Shown here: positions 1-11,300 of the stretch, piece by piece
Layout of the letters: each line of letters starts with the position of its first letter
How positions within the stretch are numbered: the stretch's first letter is position 1
Assembly: GCA_029964075.1 (NCBI GenBank)
Contig: CM057133.1
Coordinates: 13,974,699-14,038,698 of the forward strand
Reading direction: 5' to 3'
DNA length: 64,000 bases
From: Patiria pectinifera
Lineage: Eukaryota; Echinodermata; Asteroidea; Valvatida; Asterinidae
The notes under the pieces: model-generated
What the model was told of the DNA's origin: nothing
The model's database searches: none
What the model saw: only the letters and a program-made list of their open reading frames with translations
Translations under genes and position numbers: made by a program

Positions 1-454
1 CATATATCTCTTGCTATGGACACTTAAATAACTTTAACTCCAAAAAACTAGTCCGAACAATGCCATAAACAAGCGACATGAACTACATGAACAGCGCCCT
101 CATCCACCCAAAGGGGCAAAGCGTCCTACCCACATGGAAATATTTGTGACCAAAAAACTCTTAATTATATGACCTCTATCGAAATAAACTTAATCAATAA
201 ATGGCTATATCTTATCTTCAAATAAAGACAGATACTCACTTTGCTGAGCTGACGAAGTCTTACAAAATTAATGGCAAAATAACGGCAATTTGTCTCTGAA
301 TATCTATCGTTAACTTGTCGAAATGTGGCGAGATAAAAAGGTGATGCGCGCCAAACAGCGCCCTCAGGAGACTAGAAAAGATTAATGCACAACACGCAAG
401 TCGCTGCACTCGCGCAAAGCAAACAAATGCGAAAGGATATTCTGGCCGCTACAT
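1..454. other. No feature seen
   Basis: AT-rich single-copy-looking DNA with a slightly GC-richer stretch at 315-440 (GCGCGCC, AGCGCCCTC). No coding frame, repeat or clear promoter. Confidence 0.5.
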
Positions 455-1075
455 GGTCATTATGATTCAGGTGTGTCATAGATTTAAAATTTGAAATTTG
501 GTTAATTGGTCATTATGATTCAGGTGTGTCATAGATTTAAAATTTGAAATTTGGTTAATTGGTCATTATGATTCAGGTGTGTCATAGATTTAAAATTTGA
601 AATTTGGTTAATTGGTCATTATGATTCAGGTGTGTCATAGATTTAAAATTTGAAATTTGGTTAATTGGTCATTATGATTCAGGTGTGTCATAGATTTAAA
701 ATTTGAAATTTGGTTAATTGGTCATTATGATTCAGGTGTGTCATAGATTTAAAATTTGAAATTTGGTTAATTGGTCATTATGATTCAGGTGTGTCATAGA
801 TTTAAAATTTGAAATTTGGTTAATTGGTCATTATGATTCAGGTGTGTCATAGATTTGAAATTTGGTTAATTGGTCATTATGATTCAGGTATGTCATAGAT
901 TTAAAATTTGAAATTTGGTTAATTGGTCATTATGGTTCAGGTATGTTATAGATTTAAAATTTGAAATTTGGTTAATTGGTCATTATGATTCAGGTGTGTT
1001 ATAGATTTAAAATTTGAAATTTGGTTAATTGGTCATTATGGTTCAGGTGTGTTATAGATTTGAAATTTGAAATTT
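455..1075. repeat. 53-bp satellite array, about 12 copies
   Basis: Unit starts GGTCATTATGATTCAGGTGT and ends in TTTGGTTAATT; starts fall at 455, 508, 561 and so on. The first seven copies are almost identical. The copy near 826 has a short deletion, and the last four carry substitutions, so homogenisation is recent at the left end. Confidence 0.97.
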
Positions 1076-1690
1076 TGAGGTCCATATATGAATTTATTCA
1101 TTTTTTATCAATAAACTTTGTTTATACCATAACTAGAAGAATGAAAAAAAAATTGGGAAGGGGTATTTAAAAACTTTCAAGGTATTATTGGTGCAAGATT
1201 TCAACACTTTATTTTTGGAAAAGTACTTTTGCTGTGTAGCTTGGGTGTTGATTCGGGTATTTTATATATTTAAAATTTGAAATTTTGAGGGCCATGTTAT
1301 ATGAATTTATTCATTTTTTTATCACTAGACTTTGTTTATACCATAACTATTATAATGAAAAGAATTAAGGAAGGGGTATTTAAGCATTTTCAAGGTATTA
1401 TTGGTGCAAGATAATTTATTTTTGGAAAATTACTCGTATTATGTAGCTTAGATGTTGTTTCAGGTATGTCATAGATAAAATTCAAATTAAAAATTTTGAG
1501 GGCCATGTTATATGAATTTATTCATTTTTTTATCACTAGACTCTGCACATAACTATTAGAATGAAAAAAAAAAATTAAGGGGTATTTAACAATTTTTAAG
1601 GTTATTATTGGTGCAAGATTTAAATACTTTATTTTTGGAAAAAATACCGGTACTGTGTAGCTTCGGTGTAGATTGGGTGCGATCTGGAAT
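1068..1690. repeat. About 210-bp tandem repeat, 3 copies, parent of the 53-bp satellite
   Basis: Three diverged copies begin near 1072, 1286 and 1495 with TTTTGAGG(T/G)CCAT, then TATGAATTTATTCATTTTTT, an A-rich run, GGTATTATTGGTGCAAGAT, and end in a segment close to the 53-bp unit (TTCAGGTATGTCATAGAT...). The satellite at 455-1075 therefore continues this array. Confidence 0.85.
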
Positions 1691-2187
1691 GATGCTTGCC
1701 TTCAACACTTATCATACGCAGTACTTTTTAAATTTCGATATACCTCATTTTGCCTCTAATACAAACTGAACACAAATCAACACCGGAGTCTTTCATAAAT
1801 TCGTAACCGGTCGTTTTATTTACAAACTCGAACTTTGTTACAAAAAGACTGGCCAAGTTGAGTTTGTACGTATTCAATTATTTACAGAGTCATTTACAAA
1901 GTTCAGTATTTTAATGTTTTTAATTTCATTTTTGCCACTGTTTGGCGACAAAGTCTACAATGCAAAATACAAAATCTACTCTTTCATATATGTGTACACT
2001 TCGTACTTGTTTATCCCTGTGGTTATTTATTTTTTTACTGATTGATTTTTGTATTATGAATATCTCATTTGTAAACATATCATTTATACCTTGTTTGATA
2101 CCACACACCATAAATTTTAGCACACTCACAATGAAAACATGAATTGTACCCGCAGATCTCTTTATAAAGCCTGGATAGCAAACAGAG

Positions 2188-2398
2188 ATGTGCTTAGCAC
2201 AAAAAAAATCTGGCCTTTAAAAGCAGGTTACCAGCCAAAAATCCACGTGATGTACATCATCATCAGTATATTCAGCTGTTGTTTGCTAAGCATGAAAATC
2301 ACATTGAGTTTTGGCTGGTAACCTGCTTTTATAAAGCCAGACTGTTTTTTGTGCTAAGCAAATTGTTGTGCTTAGCAGTGCCGTGAAATTGGGCCCAG
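2188..2398. mobile_element. Foldback (palindromic) MITE, copy 1
   Basis: Left half GTGCTTAGCACAAAA...GCAGGTTACCAGCCAAAA folds on the right half TTTTGGCTGGTAACCTGC...TTTTTTGTGCTAAGCA, ending in GTGAAATTGGGCCC. The left terminus appears truncated. Close relative of 49132-49376. Confidence 0.8.
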
Positions 2399-4240
2399 AA
2401 GAAAGCCATTTGAAGCCATATTGGGGAGACCAGTTGGTGTTCTATAAAGGACAGTTTACTTTTGATTCACTTTGTAACATCGTGGTTGACCTAGTTTACA
2501 TTTTCTCCACCACCACTGACCATGTTTCTTTTTTTGAATGACTATCTCATACACGTGTATGGACAAACTGGTTTTTGACCATTTATCTGTAAACAGCCAG
2601 CCTTTTTCTTTGTTTTTACCATATACCGTACCACCACCAAGATCTTGTAGTTTAAAAATACATGTATCTTAACACAATTTCAACATGTCTCCCCAATTTT
2701 GAGATTTAACACAGAATGTTGGTTCAATAAGCCATTTGCGTGTAACCTATACCCTTTTGGATTTACATTTGAAAAACGTCTGGTACAATGACTTGCTCAG
2801 AATGCTTGGCACATTTTAACTGTGAATTCTCCAGACCAAAGACACTGTTGCTAATCACATGATTCAGGGCAAGCTCTTGCATAGTTACGTAAGAGACGCT
2901 CAGCACCAATACATCGTTCACAATGGGTGAGAATGGCACAAAGACACCAGACCATGCCGGAGCTGGGGGTTGCTAGCATAAGGCTTGCCCCGAATCACGT
3001 GATATAGTAACAGTCTCTTTGGTCGGGAGAATGCTAGGTTAAAACGTGCAAAGCATTGTATTAAGTCAGCGTTCCAGATTTTATTCAAATTTAACACGCA
3101 AGTGGCTTATTCATGCCATGGATTATTATGTACCTTGACAACATTTCCCCGCTAACTTCATCAGAGATATGTAAAGATCTGTTAATCAGAATTTAGAATT
3201 TGAACTGCAGGAGAAAAAATACAAAATGTCAAAGTTCATGACAATTATTTTGATCATTCCACTCAGACTTTGCAATGTCAATTGACCTCACACATTTATG
3301 CAAATATATTCTCCTAATATGTTAATCAGATAATTGAGTCCAGATATTTTGCAATTTTCTCACACATCTGCACTAAACTTCTCAGAGTTTCAACACCACC
3401 ACCACACATTCAGGGAAGTTATTCTGGACGGATGGTTCGGTGTTTGGTACTATAACAATTATGGAATGGTGTAATAAGATTATAAGTAGTGGTCCCAATC
3501 TTAATTTTGGACATTAAAAAAAAGCAAATTATGGGACAGTGTAGTGCATGCGTCATAATTCTTGCCATTTGGAGTTTTTGGGGAAAAAAGACAAAAATTG
3601 TATGTTTCAAAGCGAAATATCTGGAACTTAAGATACCAGGTTCACCATTACGAGAACAAATTCAGTATGCCAGGATTCCAGTGCAATTTTTTCAAACATT
3701 TGTTGGCAACGGGGAGACTTATTCGCACAAAGATTTACCTGAAAAGTTGTGTGTGTGCTCTGTGGTTTTTGTTTTTGTAGAAACTTGCATTTTAAATAAG
3801 ACAGTATTGAAATGTCATTGCACTATTTTCTATGGGTATGTACAATGTCAGACATTTTTGCACCGAATGATGGTTTTTGAATTACTAAATCTGTAAGGTC
3901 TACAAATAATATGTAATAACATATATGTGGCTATGATTATCTAGATCAAAATTATCAGGAAATCTACTGAAAATATTAGCAGCATTATATTCAAATATAA
4001 CTGGATATTAATAAATAAATCAACAGCTAATATGTGAAAGGTTAACAAAAAATAAACAAGAAAATTAAAGGTTAAAAGGATCAAATGCTTTCTTGTGAAT
4101 TTTGTTTTTTGTTTGAAGTCACAAAACTGCTCAAAATGTTAAGACGAACACAACATATAACCAAAGAAAATGTGTACGTGTTCATCTTTTCAAACCGTGG
4201 ACGAAAAATACCAAAGAACAAAAGAGAACAATATCGTCCA
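2399..4240. other. Intergenic, no gene
   Basis: Frames here (the longest about 135 codons near 3489) have no known motif and no splice context. The segment near 2790-3060 is an imperfect inverted repeat (...CTTGGCACATTTTAAC...GTTAAAACGTGCAAAGCATTG), a likely old foldback element. Confidence 0.5.
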
Positions 4241-4242
4241 CG

Positions 4243-5140
4243 ATTCCCAGCATACGTCCGCGATTGGGGTCGTGTACAAAACCTATGGGAGTCTTCCTAG
4301 AAAGAGTACAAACAAAAGAGTACAAACAAAAGAGGGACAATAAGACGTCCACGATCAACACACGTTTGTGTGCATGTGTAAACACCGGCAATCATGGACT
4401 AGGGACTAAGGGTTAGGCAAAAAAAAATGTCTCCGGTTTCTGGTATGGAGCTTCCCAAAAAGAGATGCGGCGACGCGTTTTTTTTTTTTTTTTTACCGTT
4501 TATTTTTCTTCAAATGTCGGCTGATGACTGCAAATGGTGCCAGACTAAATTTAGTGCATTATATATGAAAATCCAGAGAGGCCACATAAAGCTTATACAG
4601 GGGTGTGAAATCTCAGCTTTAAAGCTGATTTCAGCTTTTTTTTTGGTTTTGGATTTCAGCTTTTTTTTCAGCTTTTTCCCTCACTTGCTGTGTACAAAAG
4701 TATAGGAGATCTCCAAAATTCAGCCTTTTTACACCTTTTTCAGCTGTTTTCAGCTATTTTTATCAGTGGTCACTCACACCTCTGCTTATACTCGATCGTA
4801 ACCCCATCTAAAAACACATTAAAATTGTACAGCAGCAGGATTCCAGTCGAACCAGTGAGTTTGGCGGTTTTGAGACATTATCTTTCATTGAAAAAAAAAA
4901 CTTTTTTCATTTTGCCAATGCGCATGGCTATGGCGACGCACGCGCATACCAGAAACCGGAGACTTTTTTTTTTGGCCTTAGGGCATAAACAAAGGGGTCC
5001 ACAATTGACCAAACGTCCACGATTCATGAACAAAACAATGGGAGGTCTCCCTAAAAAGTGAAAGTACAAACAAAGGAATGAGGATTAGGGACAATCAGGG
5101 TCCACGTTTGCCGATGTTTACACACTTGTGTGTGCAGTCT
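4243..5140. repeat. ~150-bp direct repeats flanking a TIR element
   Basis: 4243-4390 and about 5010-5140 share the order TCCACGATT...ACAAAAC.ATGGGAG...AGTACAAACAAA...GGGACAAT...GTCCACG, then a GTGTAAAC/GTTTACAC segment. They sit on either side of the element at 4412-4980. Confidence 0.6.
4412..4980. mobile_element. TIR element 'GTCTCCGG', copy 1
   Basis: Terminal inverted repeats about 25 bp long: TTAGGC(A)n-GTCTCCGGTTTCTGGTAT on the left and its complement ending GGCCTTA on the right. No coding capacity. The inside carries a T-rich TCAGCTTTTTTTT repeat absent from the second copy (39041-39603), which lies in opposite orientation. Confidence 0.8.
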
Positions 5141-7069
5141 TGTTACGTAGTCAGGCACGGAACCAGAGGAGAGGTTTTGGGGTCCCCCCCCCAAAAAAAA
5201 AAAACCAGCTCTGATTCAAAAAAATTTTCAAAGAAATACATTTAAAATGTGAAAAAACACCTGTTCTGACACCTAAATTTTGTTTGACAATTATACTGGT
5301 AATGGTATCCGCCTGGGCAAAAAATGCGGTCAGAGCCAGCTGGGTTATGGGGGTATTTGTCAATTATTGTGTATTGTACTGGCTGTATTTCAAAATAACA
5401 AAATAAAGTAAAATAATGTTCACATTGCCTACATGCCTTTCTAAATAATCACGGACAATACTTTTCCTGCTTTGTACAATTATAAGGAATAATAAGAGTT
5501 GTCCATTATACCAAAATATGCACATGATTAAATACTTAGAAGGAAAAAAAAGAAATATTTTACACAAAATAAAAGTAAATGTACATTCATTCTGAATCTC
5601 ATTTCGAACTTGTGCGTCTCTAAAAGTATGGCGCCTTCATTTGAGATTAACAATAGAAATTATTAATCTCATTGTTACTTTTAAAGAAACAAAACAAAAA
5701 AATAATATCACTTTTTTATAGGAAAGACTGCAAAGACAGGCTGACAACCTTTTCCGTAACCCCCCCACCCCCCCCCCCAAAAAAAAACTGACGAAGTTTG
5801 TGTGGCTCTGTGACGCAGTTTTGAAGTTGCACTGTCGTGGAAAGTTTTTAAACAAGCCCTGCTAGGAATTAGACATTTGCTTTGGTCTATGAGCCACACA
5901 TCGTGATAGCAGAAAAAAAATAAAATCCAAAAAGACATGGCAAAAGAGTTAATAAGGGTAGCCAGAGTGCATTTTTTTTTTGCAGCATACATCGTATTTT
6001 AACCAATCACATCACAAACTCTTAACATGAATATTTATCACGCTGTGTGGATGGAAGACACTTAGGTTCTCTTAGTGTTCTCCCTTCAATTAAACTTATC
6101 CCAACCAACAAAAATATTCAATGAAAATGGACATGGGTTCTGACCACAGATCTACCGATCCATAGTTCATTCCACTATCTACTAGGCCACTGTGGCAGCT
6201 CGACGAAAGCCGTTCTTTGAAATGCTTTAATGTATGTATGCATGACTGAGTGATAGCAATGGTGTGACGTCATTGTTATTTTCTTATGAATAAACATCGA
6301 ACTAGCTGAATAATCATGATCCGTTGACGATGTGTGCCGCAGATAAAAACACCGCAGCCCAAGTTGCTCATCGCTACTCAGTCAAGTCCGACTAGTCTAG
6401 CCTCTCTTTTAAGGTTCAGTAAATCTGCTTTCGTGTTAAAAAGTTTAACCCCCCCCCCAAAAAGAAAAGGGTATGCCATCTTGAAACTAAAAGCCATTCT
6501 TTCTAGTAGAAATATAAAGTCATGCTTACGGATCAGTGTATGACAAGTGTTAAGTTGGTGTAACAATTTTATGTACATGAATACAAAATATCTTTTTATT
6601 AATCTCCAATATTTCATTGTTGCCATAGCAAACGGGAAATGTTCGCTGGAATACGGGTAAAAAAAGTGCCCTTCATAAAGTGGTCCAAACATCGCAACCA
6701 ACTTTGTTAATTGCATTGTGGGCTTAAAAGGTCTGTACAGCTGGACTTTAAAAGTCCATCACATACAAACTGTATTCAACTTCATTCAAAAATCTTGGCC
6801 CCCCCCCCCAAAAAAAACCTGGAAATATATGCTATCAGTGACAATGGTTAATGGGTGTAACAGAAATTGGGTGCCCCCCCCCAAATTGCCCCTACGGCGA
6901 GAACCCTCGCTACGTCGCTGTTCAAATCCCAGTTCGGTTCATTTTCTTTGTACAACAAAAAACTAAAGAAATTTTTTGGGGGGTCATTCTATAAATTTGG
7001 CGTCAACTTTTTTTCTGTCTCCTGTTACATCTGACAACATGTACGATTTGGTAAATCTGGATGCACTAC
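5141..7069. other. Intergenic with C-run/A-run tracts
   Basis: No gene. Four C(7-10)A(4-12)-type tracts, near 5186, 5761, 6450 and 6800. Such tracts recur across the window (for example 35281), so they probably belong to a degenerate repeat family. Confidence 0.5.
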
Positions 7070-7486
7070 TTAACCCGAACTCCCTAGGCCGTATTGCTAG
7101 GGTGTAGCCTCAATCCTGCAAAATCCTTCAATTGGCCTCATGGAAAAATAGCATATAGCCTCAATCCTGCAAATTCCTCCATTATTTCTTGAATATGGTC
7201 TGTGGAGAGGTGACCACTGCCTGAATCCTGCAAAATCCTGCGGCAGTGACTGTCAATATGTTGAGGCTTGGCCAGTGACATCCTGGAGCAGTACGGAGGA
7301 TTTCAAGCATAATCCAGGCCTATATTTATGCATGGCTGAGCAAAAACAACATAAGGTCCGGCCCAAGACCTTGACAAAGTGCATCCTACGAAATCAGTAA
7401 CGCACTTTTACCATGTGACCTCAATCCTCCAAATTCCTCCACTTTGGCAAAGAGGATTTTGAAAGATTCAGGGTGGTTAGGGTTAA
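7070..7486. mobile_element. TTAA-flanked MITE with CCC(T/G)AAC termini, copy a
   Basis: Begins TTAA-CCCGAACTCCC and ends GGTTAGGG-TTAA. Internal 'CCTCAATCCTGCAAAATCC' motifs. Near-identical inner part (TGGAGCAGTAC.GAGGATTTCAAGC) to the copy at 14698-15007. TTAA at both ends plus CCC termini fits a piggyBac-type non-autonomous element. Confidence 0.75.
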
Positions 7487-8309
7487 TGCCTTTACCCCCC
7501 AAGAGTGATCATGTCAAGTAGACTACCTACCCAACAAATGAGGACAGTTTCAACTCATTTTTAATGATATCTGAACGGCAAAGTACAAAGTACAGATGTA
7601 ACAGGGACAGAAAAAAGGTCACACTCTGGACCCTCGATGTATAGAATGACCCATAAGCAAAACATTGGCTTCTACCCATATTTATCACAGTGCCTTTACC
7701 TCCATGTTTCCTTTGTCAGGTTGTCAGCAAACTAACATCCCCCAAAGTAGAATCTCAAGTTAATTTTATTACAAGATACAAAGTTTATTATCTTTTGTAT
7801 GGAATGCTCTCAGTAGGAAAAAAAGTGCTCAGTACCTGATCGGCTGGCTAAAGGCCTCACACAAAGAATACACTGGCATGAGAGTTAAGCGGAACTTGTG
7901 CGTTTGTTTTTCTCCTTCTTTTTTCATTCCTTTGTGTTATCTGCTCTACTGGCATAATGCAGGCCTTGGACAGGGCTGGTACCGTATTTCTGTACTAATC
8001 AAGGCCACGGAACAGAGTTTGCATGGTACTTCCATAGTCTACGGCTACTGTTATTGTCAGCATTTGCCAATGTAGTTGTAATGGTCATAGACCCAGAAAA
8101 ATAGCTCTAGATGCGAGACTCGGACGCGACCCGAATTTCATCCCCTGCTTTCCCTGGTAACTGCCAGGATTGTCCATTGAGCTCCATGTACCGTCTACCA
8201 GTGATGTAGCATGCGGTGACCAGTGGCCATGCCAGTGCCTGCTGGGTGAACAAGGCCATTGCTGGGGTGCGCGCAGAGCAGTTAACATTCAAAGACATGA
8301 TGGGGTGGG
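7487..8309 (-). other. Probable PANK 3' UTR and flank
   Basis: Directly downstream of the PANK stop. No other gene. Minus-strand AATAAA signals at 7794 and 7765 suggest the 3' end lies near 7750. Confidence 0.45.
7765..7799 (-). terminator. Candidate PANK polyadenylation signals
   Basis: Two AATAAA hexamers on the minus strand (plus-strand TTTATT at 7765-7770 and 7794-7799), about 510-545 nt after the PANK stop. That is a reasonable 3' UTR length; no transcript evidence. Confidence 0.4.
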
Positions 8310-11300
8310 TTATATAACTCCATTGCATATTTCACCATTGCCGTTCCGATCGCCGTCGTAGCCGATCAGTTCTAGGAATGCTCCGACAGCACCAAAATAA
8401 CCCTGGAAGAATGACGCACGGAAAAGATGTTGAATTTTCAAATAAACCACATATGGAAACTGACTAGGTGCTTTATAATAATTTTTTTCGAAGTTGATTA
8501 AAGATAATGGCTGGAGCGGGGTTTGAACCTACGACCTCCAGATCGCTGTTCCGGTTTGTCAATGTCAGGGCTGGATAGCTCAGTCGGTAGAGCACCGGAA
8601 CGGCAATCCAGAGGTCGTAGGTTCAAACCCCGCTCAAGTCAAATTTTATATTTAACTTTAAAAAAAATATTGACAGAGGGAAAAAACACATCAGAAAGAA
8701 AAGTATTCAATCACAAAATTAAATAAAATTAAAAGCAATTCACACCGTTTGTAATGTCATTGAGCCTTGAACCTTCCAATTTTATTTTTCAAACTTTTCT
8801 TTACGAACACAAAATCACGATTGGGGAGCAATCCCAAAACTGATAACCATGACAACAGAGAATGTTCTTTGGAAACACCATGTAATTCTATTTTTGTAGT
8901 AAACTGCCGACAAAAAAGCTCATTATTTACACAAATTTTTTTTCAGTGCCTTTTCAAGACCGCCATTCACCGAACATACCTCATGCTGTAGGAACAGTGC
9001 CTTTCGGCTACCATTCGACCAGAAGTCCATGGCGTACGACAGGAGCTTCATCGAGATGGGATTGACTCTCAAGAAGTTACCCACGAAGACTATCCTCTCG
9101 ATGCCCTGAAAGGTTTGCAGAGAAAAAAAATAAAGGATTCTTCATGGACATGTACGTACAATTACACGATTGGGCAACCGTCTGCTGGCTGAAAGAAAAA
9201 TGTTATCAATCCTCATCCTCAATCTTATTTCCCAAATGCAAAGTTCCCTCACACAAAAACAATGTCTTATTGCATTATTCGAAAAATATTGAACAACATC
9301 TAAATCCATTTGCACATTTTCCAAAATGTTTAACGTAACCTGCTTCAAACAACAAAGTTTGCGTTGTGGTCCAATGGTTACGGTGCTCGACTCAAGTGCC
9401 AAAGTACCTGGCTTCGTACCAGGAAGGGGGACAAGGTGCTTGTGCCCTTGGGCAAGACACTTTACTACAATTGCCTCTCTCCACCCAGGAGTGTATATGG
9501 GTACCTGTGAGGGTAGAGACTAGATTGCGCTGATTTAAAAAAAAATGGTCTCAGGAGTAATAATTGTGATGTGCTTTGAGACCTTTGGTATAAAGCACTA
9601 TATCAGCATCATGTTGTTATTATTATTATTATTAAGATGCCATTTCTCACCTCATTAAGTGCAGTCATGCCAGCAATGGAGCCAATATTGTTGGTGATTG
9701 TGACAAGCGTGGCCCGGGCCAGGTCTTTTTTACTGGCAGCCTCTCGTTTCTCTTTGATTCCCATGCAGCAGAAACTACAAACAGAAAAGATAAGCACCGT
9801 GAGTTAGGACAAATTATGGGTGTTTTGGTGAATGCCACAGGCCTGGGGTTGCACTCCGTGCGTTCCTGGGCAAGCCACACAATAGGGACCCTTAGAAATG
9901 GTGCGGTGCAGGATGTGTATGCGGCTCAGAAAGAGTGACCCATCAAAATCACCATTTTGCGTGATTCTCTCACCAGACTTACAGCACAGACCAAGTTTGG
10001 TTAGGTTACTAGAGTCGACTAGACTTAACCATAGTCGATCTAGATGTCACTAGGACGTAGCGTGGCTTGACTAGCTAGTCCGACTGTATCAACCTAGCCC
10101 CGGAGCACTGTTTCTCTAGTCAATTTGCAAGTTAAGTCACTGTAACAAGATGGCGGCAGGCCCGGTTTATCCAATAGGCACACTAGGCATTGTGCCTACA
10201 AAAAATTTGGGGGGCTACGAAAAATTTGAGGGCCTACAAAAATACCACAGTGTGCCAACAGGCTTTTACTGCTATCAGTTTGGCCTGTCTTGTTTAGTAC
10301 ATCAACATGAAATTAGTGCTGGTGCCTGGTGCGGACTGCGGAGTAGGGCCTACGAAACACTGGTGCCTAGGGCCTACGGCACACTTAATCAAGCCCTGGA
10401 TGGCGGAAAGGTAAACTAGGGCAACTTTTGCAAACTTTTGTTATCACAGTTAACATTAACAATTAATGAGTAGTTCAACGATAAATTGTAGGTTTTGTTA
10501 ACCCCATGCGCAGGGGAAGTGGTCATGGCCGCGGCCGCTAATCCTCATTGGAATGCAGTTGCCAGCTGTGGTATGCCGTGGCACACGGCTAGTGGGTAGT
10601 TCCACAGCTGCTGCTTTTGTGCAGTCCCGCTACCACACAAAGGCTGTGCAGTCATGCGGGCCACTTGCTCTATGTGTGGAGGAATGTCCCCATTATAACC
10701 CGTCCTTAAGGGGTTAAAAGGGAGCACTCAACTGTTAAAAACAGTCACTTGATTTATTTTGCTGGGCTGGCCTTGTTGAAATTGCCAGCCAGAGAGGGAG
10801 TTTTAATCTCAAAAGCAGCCTACCGAATTATTATCAAAAATCTTACTTACATGTAGATTAAAGATTGTACTGGTTTGAGTGCTCCCTGCCTTCATAAAGC
10901 AGGATTGACTGGCTGTGATTGTCATGAAACCTGATATAGCCATGCTTTGACTGAAGGAGACTGATAAGCCGGCTGTGCCTACCAGTCACCTGCTTTTGTC
11001 TGTTATTGGATTTTGACTGTCACAGTGCCTATTGAAATATGATCTGACTGTTGGTGACTAGCCTGTGTAAAAGGCATGGCAGGGGAACAGGACTAAATTT
11101 TTGACTGTCTGTGACTGATCAAACAAAAGGAGGGTCAAAAGTGATTATAAACGAGCTATATGTAGGTAATAGGATAACACTGGGACATAATACACAATAG
11201 CTGAATAAATATTATCATCATTGTTATGCAAACAATAAACCTAATACCAAATCCCATCAGGCCACTCATATCATACAGATCCTTATCAGCACTAAGCTCC

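Noticed and set aside
455..1075. CRISPR-like array
   Set aside because: There are no spacers: the whole 53-bp period repeats. The context is an animal genome.
8567..8640. Functional tRNA gene
   Set aside because: Boxes A and B are present, but anticodon and T stems have mismatches, no acceptor stem closes and no T-run terminator follows directly.
10146..10160. YY1-like AAGATGGCGGC promoter in PANK intron 4
   Set aside because: A single short match in an intron, with no exon or transcript start evidence next to it.
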